Source of the DNA: Burkholderiales bacterium
GTDB taxonomy: Bacteria; Pseudomonadota; Gammaproteobacteria; Burkholderiales; Burkholderiaceae_C
Direction: 5' to 3'
Assembly (NCBI GenBank): GCA_016192425.1
Contig: JACPUE010000010.1
Location: 1 to 64,000 of the forward strand
DNA length: 64,000 bases
The translations under genes were made by a program, and so were the position numbers. Positions 17,372-26,755 of this stretch are shown in pieces; position 1 is the stretch's first letter, and every line of letters begins with the position of its first letter. The notes below the pieces were generated by a model. The model was not told where the DNA came from. It did not search any database and was given only the letters and a program-made list of their open reading frames with translations.

Positions 17372-19368
17372 ATGAGCATGGTTCAAAACGGAATCCCCCC
17401 GGCGCACTGCCCGCGCCACCCCCTGGTGCGCCGCCCCGTGGCGCTGGCGGCCTTGCTGGCGCTGGCTGGCGCGGCGCAGGCGCAAAGCGAGGCCGTGGCG
17501 CAGGCCCCCACTGCCGTTGTGGCACAGGCGCAGACGCTGCCTTCGGTCACCGTCACCGCCACGCTCAATGAGCAGGACGCCCGCACCGCGCCCGCCAGCG
17601 TCACCGTGATCGGCCGCGAGGAGCTGGACGCACGCAACGCCACCGACCTGCTGGATGCCGTGCGCGGTGCGCCCGGCATCACGCTCTCGCCGCGCCAGGT
17701 GGGCGGGCGCAAGACCATTGCGCTGCGCGGGCTGGAGGGCAAGCACACGCTCACGCTGATCGACGGGCGCCGCATCACCGCGTCGGACGATGTGGTGGGG
17801 CACTCCGACTACCAGTACGGCTGGCTGCCCATGTCGGCCATCGAGCGCATCGAGGTCATCCGCGGCCCTATGTCGGCGCTGTACGGCTCCGAGGCGCTGG
17901 GCGGCGTGGTCAACCTCATCACGCGCAAGCCCAAGGACCGCTGGGTCGGTTCGGTCGGCATCTCGGGCAGCAACCCCACGAGTTCGAGTGAGGGCGAATC
18001 CACCGGCAAGGCCTCGGTGTATGCCAGCGGCCCGGTGGGTGAGCGCCTGACGCTGCGCGTGAACGGCGAGGTGGCGCATTCCGCCCCGGTGGCCAACCGG
18101 GCAGATGCGCGCTACTCCGACATCGAAGGGCGCCACAGCCAGTCCGGCGGGCTGACGGCGACCTTTGCCCTCACGCCGCAGCAGACGCTGGAAGCGGGCT
18201 GGACGGGTTCCAACGAGCAGCGTTTTTACGACACCGTGTCCTCGGCCAAGAAGGCCTACCGCAGCACCTACGACGTGGACCGCACCCAGACGCACCTGGG
18301 CTGGGAAGGCCGCTTTGACAGCTGGCGCGGCCGCGTGCAGGCCTACCGCAGCGAGATCGACATCACCAACACCGCCACCAATGGCGTGTCGCCCACGCGC
18401 CCGCAGGATCTGACCGACGAGGTGATCGACGGCTCAAGCTCGGCGGCCACCAGGTGACCGTGGGCGGCGAATGGCGCGATGAAACCCTGGTCAACGCGGG
18501 CCTGAAGAACGGCAGCGACTCCGCCACGCACAAAGCCTTGTTCGTGCAGGACGAGCTGGCGCTGAGCCAGTCCTTGATGCTCACCGCCGGCCTGCGTGCC
18601 GACCACCACCAGCTCTTTGGCAGCGAGCTCAGCCCGCGCGCCTACCTGGTGTGGGAGGCCAGCCCGGCGCTGGTGGTCAAGGGCGGCTTCGGCCATGCCT
18701 TCAAGGCGCCTACGCTCAAGCAGATTTCGCCCAACTACGTGGGGGCCGAGGGGCCGCATACCTTCATGGGCAATGCCAATGTGCAGCCCGAGTCGTCCAA
18801 CTCGTTCGAGGTGGGCGCCGACTGGCAGGTGGCGCCCGGCTGGACGCTGCGCGCCACGGCCTTCAACACCGAGGTCAAGGACCTCATCACCTACCGCCTG
18901 CTGAGCACCGTGGGCACAAGGCGCACCTACCTCTATGACAACGTGGATGCGGCGCGCATCCGCGGGCTGGAGGCGGGCATGGCCTGGGATATCAGCCGCA
19001 GCTGGAGCTGGAGCAACGACCTCACCCTGCTCAACACACGCGACAAGACCACCGGCAAGAAGCTGGCCGACCGCCCGTCGAGCAGCCTGACCTCGCGCCT
19101 GGAGTGGAAGGACGCCTCGGGCTGGAGTGCCCGCCTGGGCGGCGAGTTTGTCGGCAGCCAGACGGCCACCGACGGCAAGCCCCTGCCTTCCTACGCGCTG
19201 TGGAGCGCCAGCGTAGGCAAGCAGATGGCACTGGACGGCCAGCGCAAGCTGGTGCTGCGCGCCGGGCTGGAGAACATCGGCAACGTGAACCTGGCGGAAA
19301 AGTCCGCCAGCTTCGGCTATGCCGAGCGTGCCCGGCGCCTGTTCGTGTCGGCCCGCATGGATTTTTGA
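17372..19368 (+). pseudogene. TonB-dependent receptor 2 (CirA/FepA-like), apparent single-base frameshift
   Basis: Two abutting frames together encode one ~665-aa receptor. The 5' part (17372-18457) has an AGGAG site (17361-17365), a signal peptide (LAALLALAGAAQAQ), a complete plug (IALRGLEGKHTLTLIDGRR, GPMSALYGSEALGGVVNLIT) and half the barrel. The 3' part (to 19368) continues the barrel to the terminal RLFVSARMDF strand. At ~18432 the reading GACGGCTCAAG ends in TGA 23 nt later, while one extra base (GGCCTC) would restore LKLGGHQVTVGGEW in the second frame. This looks like a 1-nt deletion: a true inactivation, a phase-variable site or a base-call error. It lies directly before cobN. Confidence 0.85.
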
Positions 19369-19472
19369 AGAGGGGAGTGAGTGAAGCAATAGAACCCGTG
19401 TGACGAACCACCCCCGGCCTCCTCTCTGGTGGGGAAGCGAGTGCCGGGGCGTGACGCCGCACTGTGTGTGGA

Positions 19473-19540
19473 TGCTATAAAAATAGCAGCTGCTAGCGCT
19501 TGATAGATAAGCGCTAGAGGCCAGTTTGATTCAAATAATT
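19473..19540 (-). repeat. Dispersed palindromic repeat, family A (copy 2, reverse orientation)
   Basis: The AT-rich arm GCTATAAAAATAGC comes first, then the core AGCGCTT-GATAGAT-AAGCGCT and AGAGGCC. It occupies most of the gap between the frameshifted receptor and the cobN start at 19553. It probably contributes the 5' leader of cobN. Confidence 0.75.
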
Positions 19541-19552
19541 CCAGTGAACCCC

Positions 19553-22500
19553 ATGCCCATTCTTCGCCGCTGGCTGGCCCTGTGCCTGCTGGCCTTGCTG
19601 CCTGTACTGCCTGTGGGGGCGGCGCAGGCTGCGTCGGTGCTGTTCATCGCCACATCCAACGTGCCGCCGGGCAAGTTCCGCCTGCTGGCCGACATGGCAC
19701 GCCCGCATGGCATAGCCGTGCAGGTGCGCTACCTGGGCAAGATCCCGGCCGACGCCGATGCCGGGCTGTTCCAGGGCCAGGACATGGTGTTCTTCGACAC
19801 CTACCAGCAGGACGAGGTGCGCCAGCACCTGGCCCGCGCACTGCCCGGCCTGCGCGTGCCGCACGCCTGGCTGTACGATGCCCGCCCGGCCTGGGGCGGC
19901 GGGGTGGATGAGGCGCTGGGCAAACGCCTGTCGCTGTACTACAGCAACGGCGGGCGGCAGAACATGCAGGCCTTTGTGGACACCGTGGCCGCCGCCCTGA
20001 AGGGGCAGAGCGCGCAGGGCGTGCCCGAGCCGGTGATCTTCCCCAAGACGGCGGTGTACCACCCGCGTGCCCCCGGCCAGGTGTTTGCCGACCCGCTGGC
20101 CTACCTGCGCTGGGCAGGCGTCGATCCGGCCGACCCGAAGCGCCGCCCCGTGGTGGCGCTGGCCGTGCACCAGCAGTACATCGCTTCGGTGCAGGCCGAC
20201 TACATCGACGACCTGATCGCCCGCATCGAGGCCGCAGGCGCCGTGGCGCTGGCCTTCTACAGCCCCATCATGGATGCGGGCAGCCTGGACCGCATGCTGC
20301 GCCCCGGCGGCAAGGCGCTGGCCGACGTGCTGATCAACACGCAGATCATGCTCATGCCCGAGATGCGCCGCGCGGAGTTCGAGCGGCTGGGCATCCCCGT
20401 GCTGCAGGCCATGACCTACCGGCGCGGCGACACCGCGCACTGGCAGGCCAGCCCCCAGGGCGTGCCGCTGATGGACGTGCCCTTCTACCTGTCGCAGGCC
20501 GAACTGGCGGGCGTGACCGACATCCAGGTCGCATCGGCCAGCGGCGCGGGCGATGCGCCCATTGCCGCCATTCCCCCGCAGGCCGACGCCGTGGTGGGCA
20601 AGGCGCTGCGCCTGGTGGCGCTGCAGCGCAAGCCCAACGCCGACAAGCGCCTGTCGGTGTTCTTCTGGAACTACCCGCCGGGTGAGAAGAACCTCTCGGC
20701 CTCCTTCCTCAACGTGCCGCGCAGCCTGCAGACCACGCTGGCCGCGTTGCGCGCGCAGGGCTACGACACCGAGGTGCCGTCCGAGCCCGAACTCATCGCC
20801 AAACTGCAGCGCCTGCTGGCCCCGGCCTACCGCGCGGGCGAGCTCGAACCCCTGCTGCACGACGGCCTGGCCGCCACCGTGCCCGTGGCGCGCTACCGTG
20901 CCTGGCTGAACAGGCAGCCTGCCGCCGTGCAGGCCGCGCTGCGCGAACGCTGGGGCGAGCCCGAGGCCTCCAGCATGGTGCTGCGTGAGGGCGGGGCGGC
21001 CAAGGAGCCGGTGTTCGTGGTGCCGCGCCTCATGCTGGGCAAGATCGCCATCCTGCCGCAGCCGCCCAGGGGAGAGAAGTGGGAGCCCAAGGAAAAGATG
21101 CTCTACCACTCCAGCAACGCCTGGCCCTCGCACTACTACCTGGCCGCCTACCTGTGGGTGCGCGAGCAGCAGGCCAGCGACGCGCTGGTGCACTTCGGCA
21201 CGCACGGCAGCCAGGAATGGCTGCCCGGCAAGGAGCGCGGCCTCTCGGTGTTCGACCCCGGCATGCTGGCTGTGGGCGACCTGCCCGTGGCCTACCCCTA
21301 CATTGCCGACAACATCGGCGAGGCCCAGCAGGCCAAGCGCCGGGGCCGCGCCGTCATCATCAGCCACCAGCCGCCGCCCTTCAAGCCCGCCGGACTGCAC
21401 CAGACCCTCACGAACCTGCACGACCTGCTGCACGCCTGGCTGGCGCAGGACGAGGGCGTGGTCAAGGAAAAGCTCAAGGCCGACCTGCTGGCCGCCACCG
21501 CCAAGGAGCGCATCGACCGCGACATGGGCTGGGCCGCAGAGCGCGCCCGCGCCGAGTTCCCCGCCTTCGTCGATGCGCTGCACGCCCACCTGCACGAGCT
21601 GGCCGAAACCGCCCAGCCCCTGGGCCTGCACACCCTGGGCCGCGCACCCGAGGCACAGCACCGCCTGGCCACCGTGCTGCTGATGCTGGGCCGCCCGTTT
21701 TGGGAAGCCGCTGCGCTGCACGCAGGCACGCCGGTGGCGGATGTGGACGAAGCGCTCGTCACCGATTACGACAAGCTGCCCCACACCACGCCCTACCAGT
21801 TGCTGCAGCGCCATGTGGTGCAGGGCGAAAGCACCCAGGCCTTGCCCACGCTGCTGCGCGAGGCGCTGGACAAGGCCCGCACCTGGCATGCTGCCATCGG
21901 CGCCGACCAGGAACTGCCCGGGCTGCTCACGGTGCTGGCGGGCCGCTACCTGCCAACGTCCTACGGCGGCGACCCCATCAAGAACCCCGACGCCTACCCC
22001 ACGGGCCGCAATCTCTACGGCTTCGACCCCTCGCGCGTGCCCACCCAGCAGGCCTGGGCGGCGGGCAAGGAGGCGGCTGAGCAGCTCATTGCCGAGCACC
22101 GCCGCCTGACGGGCCAGCAGCCCAAAAAACTCGCCGTGTCGCTGTGGTCGGTGGAGACCATGCGCCACCAGGGCCTGCTCGAAGCCCAGGCCCTGTGGCT
22201 GCTGGGCACCGAGCCCGTGTGGGACGAGGGCGGCCGCGTCACCGGCGTGAAGCTCGTGCCGCGCAAGGAACTGGGCCGCGAGCGGGTGGACGTGGTGCTC
22301 TCGGCCACCGGCCTGTACCGCGACCACTTTCCCAACACCATGAAGATCCTCGCCCAGGCCGCGCAACTGGCCGCGCGTGCCACGGATGATGGCGACGAGG
22401 CCAACCCCGTGGCCGCGCACACCCGCACCATCGCGGCGCGCCTGCGCGCCCAGGGCATGCCCGAAAAAGCCGCGCAGGCGGCAGCGGAAACGCGCATCTA

Positions 22501-23614
22501 CGCCTCTGAATCGGGCAAGTACGGCACCGGCCTGGACGACGCCACGCTGGCCACCGACACCTGGAAGGGCAAGGCCGAGGGCGACCGCAAGCTCGCACAG
22601 CTCTACCTCTCGCGCATGCAATTCGCCTACGGTGCAGATGAGTCCACCTGGGGCAGCCTGCCCGCCGATGGGCTCAAGGGCAAAGACGGCCAGCAGCTCA
22701 ACCTCTACGCCGAGCAACTGCGTGGCACCGAGGGCGCAGTGCTCTCGCGCAGTTCCAATACCTACGGCATGCTCACCACCGACGACCCGTTCCAGTACCT
22801 GGGCGGCATCGGCCTGGCCGTGCGCCACCTCGACGGCAAGGCGCCGCAGCTCTACATCAGCAACCTGCGCGGCGCGGGTAGCGGGCGCGTGGAAGGCGCG
22901 GCGCAGTTCCTGGCCAAGGAGCTGGCCACGCGCCAGTTCCACCCCGGCTACATCAAAGGCCTGATGGACGAGGGCTACGCCGGCACGCTGCAGGTGCTGG
23001 ACGCCACCAACAACTTCTGGGGCTGGACGGCCGTGGCGCGCGAGATCGTGCGCGACGACCAATGGCAGGAAATGGTGGACGTGTACGTGCGCGACAAGCA
23101 CCAGCTGGGCCTGAAAAAGTGGTTCGAGGCGCACAACCCGCACGCGCTGGCGCAGAGCATCGAGCGCATGCTCGAAGCCGCACGCCAGGGCTACTGGCAG
23201 GCTGACGCCAAGACCGTGGCCGAGCTGAAGGACCGCTGGCGCGACCTGGCCCAGCGCTTCGACGTGCGCACCGACAATGCCGCCTTCCAGCGCTACGTGG
23301 GAGCGGGCCAGGGCACGGCAGGCTTTGGCCTGAACCTGGGCCATTCTCCCGCTGATCCCGCCGATGCCGCCGCCGCAGCGCAGAGCGCCGCCGAACCCCC
23401 ACCCCCGGCCGAAGCCGCCCCCGCCGCGCCGCCCCCACCCCCGCCGCCCATCAGCGGCATGCGTCTGGAGCAGGTAGCCGACAAGCCGCCCGCACCTGCC
23501 GCCAACACCTGGCAGGCGCTGTGGGTGGCGCTGGTGCTGGGCGCCGTCATGCTGGGTGGCGGCTGGTGGCAGCGGCGTTACTCGTTTCAAGCCAAATTGG
23601 CCTCTGGCGCTTGA
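19553..23614 (+). CDS. cobN: Exported, membrane-anchored CobN-like chelatase subunit
   Basis: A 1353-aa member of the CobN/BchH magnesium/cobalt chelatase large-subunit family. The N-terminus is a clear signal peptide (WLALCLLALLPVLPVGAAQAA). The body carries family motifs VHFGTHGSQEW (~546-556), NPDAYPTGRNLYGFDPSR, LSATGLYRDHFPN and YASESGKYGTGL. The C-terminus has a Pro/Ala-rich spacer (PPPPAEAAPAAPPPPPPP) and one membrane helix (WVALVLGAVMLGG) with a short positive tail. The topology therefore places the chelatase domain in the periplasm. No CobS/CobT or BchI/BchD partners are present, arguing against B12 cobalt insertion. TonB receptors on both sides and a downstream ExbB/DUF2149 pair suggest metal-chelate processing. 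ATG 19553 follows a family A repeat. Confidence 0.9.
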   Translation: MPILRRWLALCLLALLPVLPVGAAQAASVLFIATSNVPPGKFRLLADMARPHGIAVQVRYLGKIPADADAGLFQGQDMVFFDTYQQDEVRQHLARALPGLRVPHAWLYDARPAWGGGVDEALGKRLSLYYSNGGRQNMQAFVDTVAAALKGQSAQGVPEPVIFPKTAVYHPRAPGQVFADPLAYLRWAGVDPADPKRRPVVALAVHQQYIASVQADYIDDLIARIEAAGAVALAFYSPIMDAGSLDRMLRPGGKALADVLINTQIMLMPEMRRAEFERLGIPVLQAMTYRRGDTAHWQASPQGVPLMDVPFYLSQAELAGVTDIQVASASGAGDAPIAAIPPQADAVVGKALRLVALQRKPNADKRLSVFFWNYPPGEKNLSASFLNVPRSLQTTLAALRAQGYDTEVPSEPELIAKLQRLLAPAYRAGELEPLLHDGLAATVPVARYRAWLNRQPAAVQAALRERWGEPEASSMVLREGGAAKEPVFVVPRLMLGKIAILPQPPRGEKWEPKEKMLYHSSNAWPSHYYLAAYLWVREQQASDALVHFGTHGSQEWLPGKERGLSVFDPGMLAVGDLPVAYPYIADNIGEAQQAKRRGRAVIISHQPPPFKPAGLHQTLTNLHDLLHAWLAQDEGVVKEKLKADLLAATAKERIDRDMGWAAERARAEFPAFVDALHAHLHELAETAQPLGLHTLGRAPEAQHRLATVLLMLGRPFWEAAALHAGTPVADVDEALVTDYDKLPHTTPYQLLQRHVVQGESTQALPTLLREALDKARTWHAAIGADQELPGLLTVLAGRYLPTSYGGDPIKNPDAYPTGRNLYGFDPSRVPTQQAWAAGKEAAEQLIAEHRRLTGQQPKKLAVSLWSVETMRHQGLLEAQALWLLGTEPVWDEGGRVTGVKLVPRKELGRERVDVVLSATGLYRDHFPNTMKILAQAAQLAARATDDGDEANPVAAHTRTIAARLRAQGMPEKAAQAAAETRIYASESGKYGTGLDDATLATDTWKGKAEGDRKLAQLYLSRMQFAYGADESTWGSLPADGLKGKDGQQLNLYAEQLRGTEGAVLSRSSNTYGMLTTDDPFQYLGGIGLAVRHLDGKAPQLYISNLRGAGSGRVEGAAQFLAKELATRQFHPGYIKGLMDEGYAGTLQVLDATNNFWGWTAVAREIVRDDQWQEMVDVYVRDKHQLGLKKWFEAHNPHALAQSIERMLEAARQGYWQADAKTVAELKDRWRDLAQRFDVRTDNAAFQRYVGAGQGTAGFGLNLGHSPADPADAAAAAQSAAEPPPPAEAAPAAPPPPPPPISGMRLEQVADKPPAPAANTWQALWVALVLGAVMLGGGWWQRRYSFQAKLASGA

Positions 23615-23650
23615 TGGATAAGCGCAAGCAGCTATCAAATTAATAGCAAA
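23592..23650 (+). repeat. Dispersed palindromic repeat, family A (copy 3)
   Basis: Core GGCGCTT-GATGGAT-AAGCGC and arm GCTATCAAATTAATAGC. The cobN stop (23612-23614) lies inside the core, so the last CobN residues (LASGA) are repeat-encoded. The next gene's ATG (23650) is at the distal edge, so the element also forms that gene's translation initiation region. Confidence 0.8.
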
Positions 23651-25758
23651 TGCCTGATTTCAAGCCTGCCCCTGCCCGCCTGCTGGCCGCCACCCTGTGC
23701 GCTGCCTGCGCGGCCTCCGTGCTGGCGCAGCAGCCTGCACCAACATCTACGCCCGAACGCCAGCTGGGCGAAGTCACCGTGCGCTCGGCCAGCGACGTGC
23801 TGGAAGACCAGCGCAACGCCGCCACGCAAAAAACCATCATCGACCGCAAGGAGATCGAGGCCCTGGGCGGCCTCACCGTGGGCGAGCTGATCCGCAAGCT
23901 GCCCGGCATCGACGCGGGCGAGCACGGCGCCGACGGCGGCATGAACGCGCGCGCCCGGGGCATGTCGCGCGACGGGGTGCAGTTCCTCGTCAACGGCGAG
24001 CGGCCCACGGCCAACGCGCGCTTTGCGCTCACCGAGGTGGGCCGCATGCCCTCGGGCGAGCTGGAGCGGGTGGAGATTTTGCGCGGCGGCTCGGCCGAAT
24101 TTGGCGGCGCCGCGCCGGTCACCGTCAACCTCGTCATGCGCCGCCCGGTGGCGCGTGCGGCCACCAGCGTCAAGCTGGCCGTAGGCCAGCGCGGCAGCCT
24201 GGCCAACGGCCAGTTCACCGCCAGCCGCAGCGGGGGCGAAGGGGCTTTTAGCTGGCTGCTGCCGCTCACGCTCAACCACCATGCCATGCCGGTGGACCAA
24301 AGCACCACGCGCACGCTGGCGGGCGGTGCGCAGCAACAGGACGTGGAGCAGGGCCGCTACGGCATCCACGAATTCATCCTCTCGCCGCGCCTGGCCTGGC
24401 GCGGCGCCGCAGGCCAGCTCACGCTGTGGCCCAGCCTGTACGCCAACGAGGGCGACCGCGCCACGCACACCGCGCGCTCGGACGGCACTTTGCGCCACGA
24501 CAGCGAAGACAACAGCACCCGCATTGCCCGCCTGCGCAGCGAGGCCGAATGGCGTGCCTGGGGCGGCAAGTGGACGGGCCGCGCCGCCGCCATGCAAGGC
24601 CGGCGCAACGCCGACCGGCAGCGCCTGGGCGCGGGCGCTGCATGGCAAGAGGCCGAGCGCCGCGAAGACCGCGAACACAGCGCATCGCTGCGCTACGACC
24701 GGCCCGTGGGTGACCACCTGCTGGCTGTGGGCCTGGATGCCGCACAGCACAGCCGCGACGACTGGCAGGCCTTGACGGGCGCCTACGCCAGCGACACCCG
24801 CTTTGCAGGCCGCGCGCGCCAGGGCACGCTGTGGCTGCAGGACGAGTGGCAACTGGCCGAGGCGCTCACGCTCACCAGCGGCCTGCGCGGCGAGCGCATG
24901 GCGCTGCGTGCGCAGGAGCGCGACAGCAGCCACGGCGCGGTCGATCCGTCGCTGGCCCTGCGCTGGGAGGCGGCGCCGGGCTGGGTGGCGCGCAGCTCGC
25001 TGTCGGGCGCCATCCGCTTCCCCAAGCTCGACGAACTCACGCGCGTGGCCTCGCGCAGCACGCTGGCCAACACCCCGCTGGAGCCCGACCGGGGCGGCAA
25101 CCCCTGGCTGGTTCCTGAGCGCGTGGCCAACCTGGAGGCCGGGCTGGAGCGCCATGTGCCCGGCGGCGTGTGGGGCATCAACACCTACTTGCGCCGCACG
25201 CAGGACTTCATCGAACGCCGCACGCTGTGGGAGGCCGGGCGCTGGGTCGAGCGGCCCACCAACGAAGGCGACGCGCGCCACTGGGGGCTGGAGCTGTCGG
25301 CCAAGCTCACGGGTGAAGCGCCCTGGCTGCAGGGCCTGGTCGGCCGCCAGGGCAGCGTGCGTGCCCAGTTCACGCTGCCGCGCGGTGAGGTGCAAGACAC
25401 CGTGCTGGGCCGCAAGCGCGCCCCGCGCGAGCTGCCGCGCTACCAGTCCACGCTGGGCTACGAGGGCAGCCTGCCGCAATGGCAGTCCACCTGGGGCTTT
25501 CAATGGCAGCACCAGGCCGCCGTGCGCACCCAGGTGCCCGGCGAAGTGCAGGCCGCCACGCGCTCGCGCAACCTGCTCGACGCGCATGTCGTGCGCCGCC
25601 TCACGCCCGCGCTCAACCTGCGCCTGTCGGTGCAGAACCTGCTGGGCAAAGGCAGTTGGCGCACGGCCACATCCAGCCAGGGCGGCCAGCCCTGGGCGCT
25701 CACGTCCAGCGAAACCGGGCAGCGCACCTGGCTGCTGGCGCTGGAAGGCAAGTGGTGA
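23650..25758 (+). CDS. TonB-dependent outer-membrane receptor 3 of the CobN locus
   Basis: A 702-aa receptor. It has a signal peptide (LLAATLCAACAASVLAQQ), a plug domain (~residues 40-165; IDRKEIEALGGLTVGELIRKLPG, VQFLVNGERPTANARF, VEILRGGSAEFGGAAPVTVN) and a beta-barrel ending LLALEGKW. The start lies at the edge of a family A repeat, with no clear Shine-Dalgarno sequence, so initiation may depend on the repeat or on coupling to cobN 36 nt upstream. It is followed by the ExbB-like gene. Substrate unknown; position argues for the same cargo as CobN. Confidence 0.9.
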   Translation: MPDFKPAPARLLAATLCAACAASVLAQQPAPTSTPERQLGEVTVRSASDVLEDQRNAATQKTIIDRKEIEALGGLTVGELIRKLPGIDAGEHGADGGMNARARGMSRDGVQFLVNGERPTANARFALTEVGRMPSGELERVEILRGGSAEFGGAAPVTVNLVMRRPVARAATSVKLAVGQRGSLANGQFTASRSGGEGAFSWLLPLTLNHHAMPVDQSTTRTLAGGAQQQDVEQGRYGIHEFILSPRLAWRGAAGQLTLWPSLYANEGDRATHTARSDGTLRHDSEDNSTRIARLRSEAEWRAWGGKWTGRAAAMQGRRNADRQRLGAGAAWQEAERREDREHSASLRYDRPVGDHLLAVGLDAAQHSRDDWQALTGAYASDTRFAGRARQGTLWLQDEWQLAEALTLTSGLRGERMALRAQERDSSHGAVDPSLALRWEAAPGWVARSSLSGAIRFPKLDELTRVASRSTLANTPLEPDRGGNPWLVPERVANLEAGLERHVPGGVWGINTYLRRTQDFIERRTLWEAGRWVERPTNEGDARHWGLELSAKLTGEAPWLQGLVGRQGSVRAQFTLPRGEVQDTVLGRKRAPRELPRYQSTLGYEGSLPQWQSTWGFQWQHQAAVRTQVPGEVQAATRSRNLLDAHVVRRLTPALNLRLSVQNLLGKGSWRTATSSQGGQPWALTSSETGQRTWLLALEGKW

Positions 25759-25835
25759 GGGTGTGACATCTTCCTTGTGCCGGCTTCAGCGCCTTCATCC
25801 ATGACCTGCTTTCTTTTTTTAGGAGTTTTTTTCGC

Positions 25836-26372
25836 ATGAACCATTTGCTCGAATCCCTGATGTACCAGGCCAGCCAGGTCTTCCTGTTCCCGACCTTGCT
25901 GGTCATCACCGTGCTGTTCGTCTATGCCTTCTTCCTGTTGGGCGCGTTTGCCATGCAGTGGTGGCAGCGCCGCAAGGGGCAGGGCGGCCAGTCCACGCGC
26001 GGCCACCACCTGCTGGCCTGGGCGCAGGCGCAGCCCGGCGCCAGCGCCGACGAACTGGACGTGAAGGCGCACCAGTTGCTGGAGCTGCCGCGCATTGCCA
26101 CGCGCGTGGCGCCCATGCTGGGCCTCATCGCCACCATGATCCCCATGGGCCCAGCGCTCAAGGGGCTATCGGATGGCAACCTGGGCCAGGTGTCGGACAA
26201 TCTGGCCGTGGCCTTTGCGGCGGTGATTCTGTCGCTCATTGCCGCGGCCATCACCTTCTGGGTGGTGTCGGTGCAGCGGCGCTGGCTGGCTGAAGAGCTG
26301 GCGTGGCTGCAGCGCCAGGGCGTACGCACCCCGGCCGCAGGCCACATGGCAGAGGCAGGTAGCGAAGCATGA
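25836..26372 (+). CDS. MotA/TolQ/ExbB-family proton channel protein
   Basis: A 178-aa inner-membrane protein. An N-terminal helix (~residues 15-42) is followed by a short cytoplasmic stretch and two helices in APMLGLIATMIPMGP (~95-110) and FAAVILSLIAAAITFWVV (~125-145), the ExbB/TolQ TM2-TM3 signature. Such proteins form a proton-driven stator with an ExbD/TolR partner to energise TonB or TolA. TAGGAG precedes the ATG. It overlaps the DUF2149 gene by ATGA, the usual position of exbD. It is shorter than classical ExbB (~240 aa), so it is a distinct subgroup dedicated to this locus. Confidence 0.87.
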   Translation: MNHLLESLMYQASQVFLFPTLLVITVLFVYAFFLLGAFAMQWWQRRKGQGGQSTRGHHLLAWAQAQPGASADELDVKAHQLLELPRIATRVAPMLGLIATMIPMGPALKGLSDGNLGQVSDNLAVAFAAVILSLIAAAITFWVVSVQRRWLAEELAWLQRQGVRTPAAGHMAEAGSEA

Positions 26373-26755
26373 AATTCCTGGACGAAACCGAAGCCGACGA
26401 CCCCATCCTTTCGGTCGTCAACCTCATCGACGTGTTCCTGGTGGTGATTGCGGCGCTGCTCATCACCGTGGCCAAGAACCCGCTGCTCAGCCCTTTCTCC
26501 AAGCAGGACGTCACCGTCATCACCGACGCGGGCAAGCCCACCATGGAAGTCATCCAGAAGCGCGGCGAGAAGATCGAAAAATACAAGGCCAGCGGCGAGA
26601 TCGGCGAGGGCGACGGCGAGAAAGCCGGCGTGGCCTACCGCATGAAGGACGGCTCCATGGTCTATGTGCCCGAAGGCGGCGCGGTGGACCAGGCCACGGC
26701 CCCCGCACCCCTCAAGAATGTGGGCGCGGCCCCCGGCGGCATGGGAGGGCGCTGA
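26369..26755 (+). CDS. DUF2149 protein, ExbD-like partner
   Basis: A 128-aa protein with one N-terminal membrane helix. LSVVNLIDVFLVVIAALLI aligns by eye with the ExbD/TolR segment around PLIDVMLVLL, and Asp21 falls at the conserved proton-carrying Asp. The rest is a short charged, probably periplasmic domain ending in a Gly-rich tail. It overlaps exbB-like upstream and the permease downstream (TGATG). In archaea and some bacteria DUF2149 genes accompany CobN and MotA/TolQ/ExbB genes, as here. Role as motor partner is an inference. Confidence 0.82.
   Translation: MKFLDETEADDPILSVVNLIDVFLVVIAALLITVAKNPLLSPFSKQDVTVITDAGKPTMEVIQKRGEKIEKYKASGEIGEGDGEKAGVAYRMKDGSMVYVPEGGAVDQATAPAPLKNVGAAPGGMGGR

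Noticed and set aside
19553-23614. CobN as part of aerobic cobalamin synthesis
   Set aside because: No cobS, cobT or other cob genes nearby, and the signal peptide plus C-terminal anchor point to the periplasm.
19514-23638. A minus-strand open frame of 1374 codons opposite cobN
   Set aside because: It is a by-product of GC-rich codon bias; it is Arg/Gly/His-rich without domains, and the plus strand encodes a full CobN protein with motifs.
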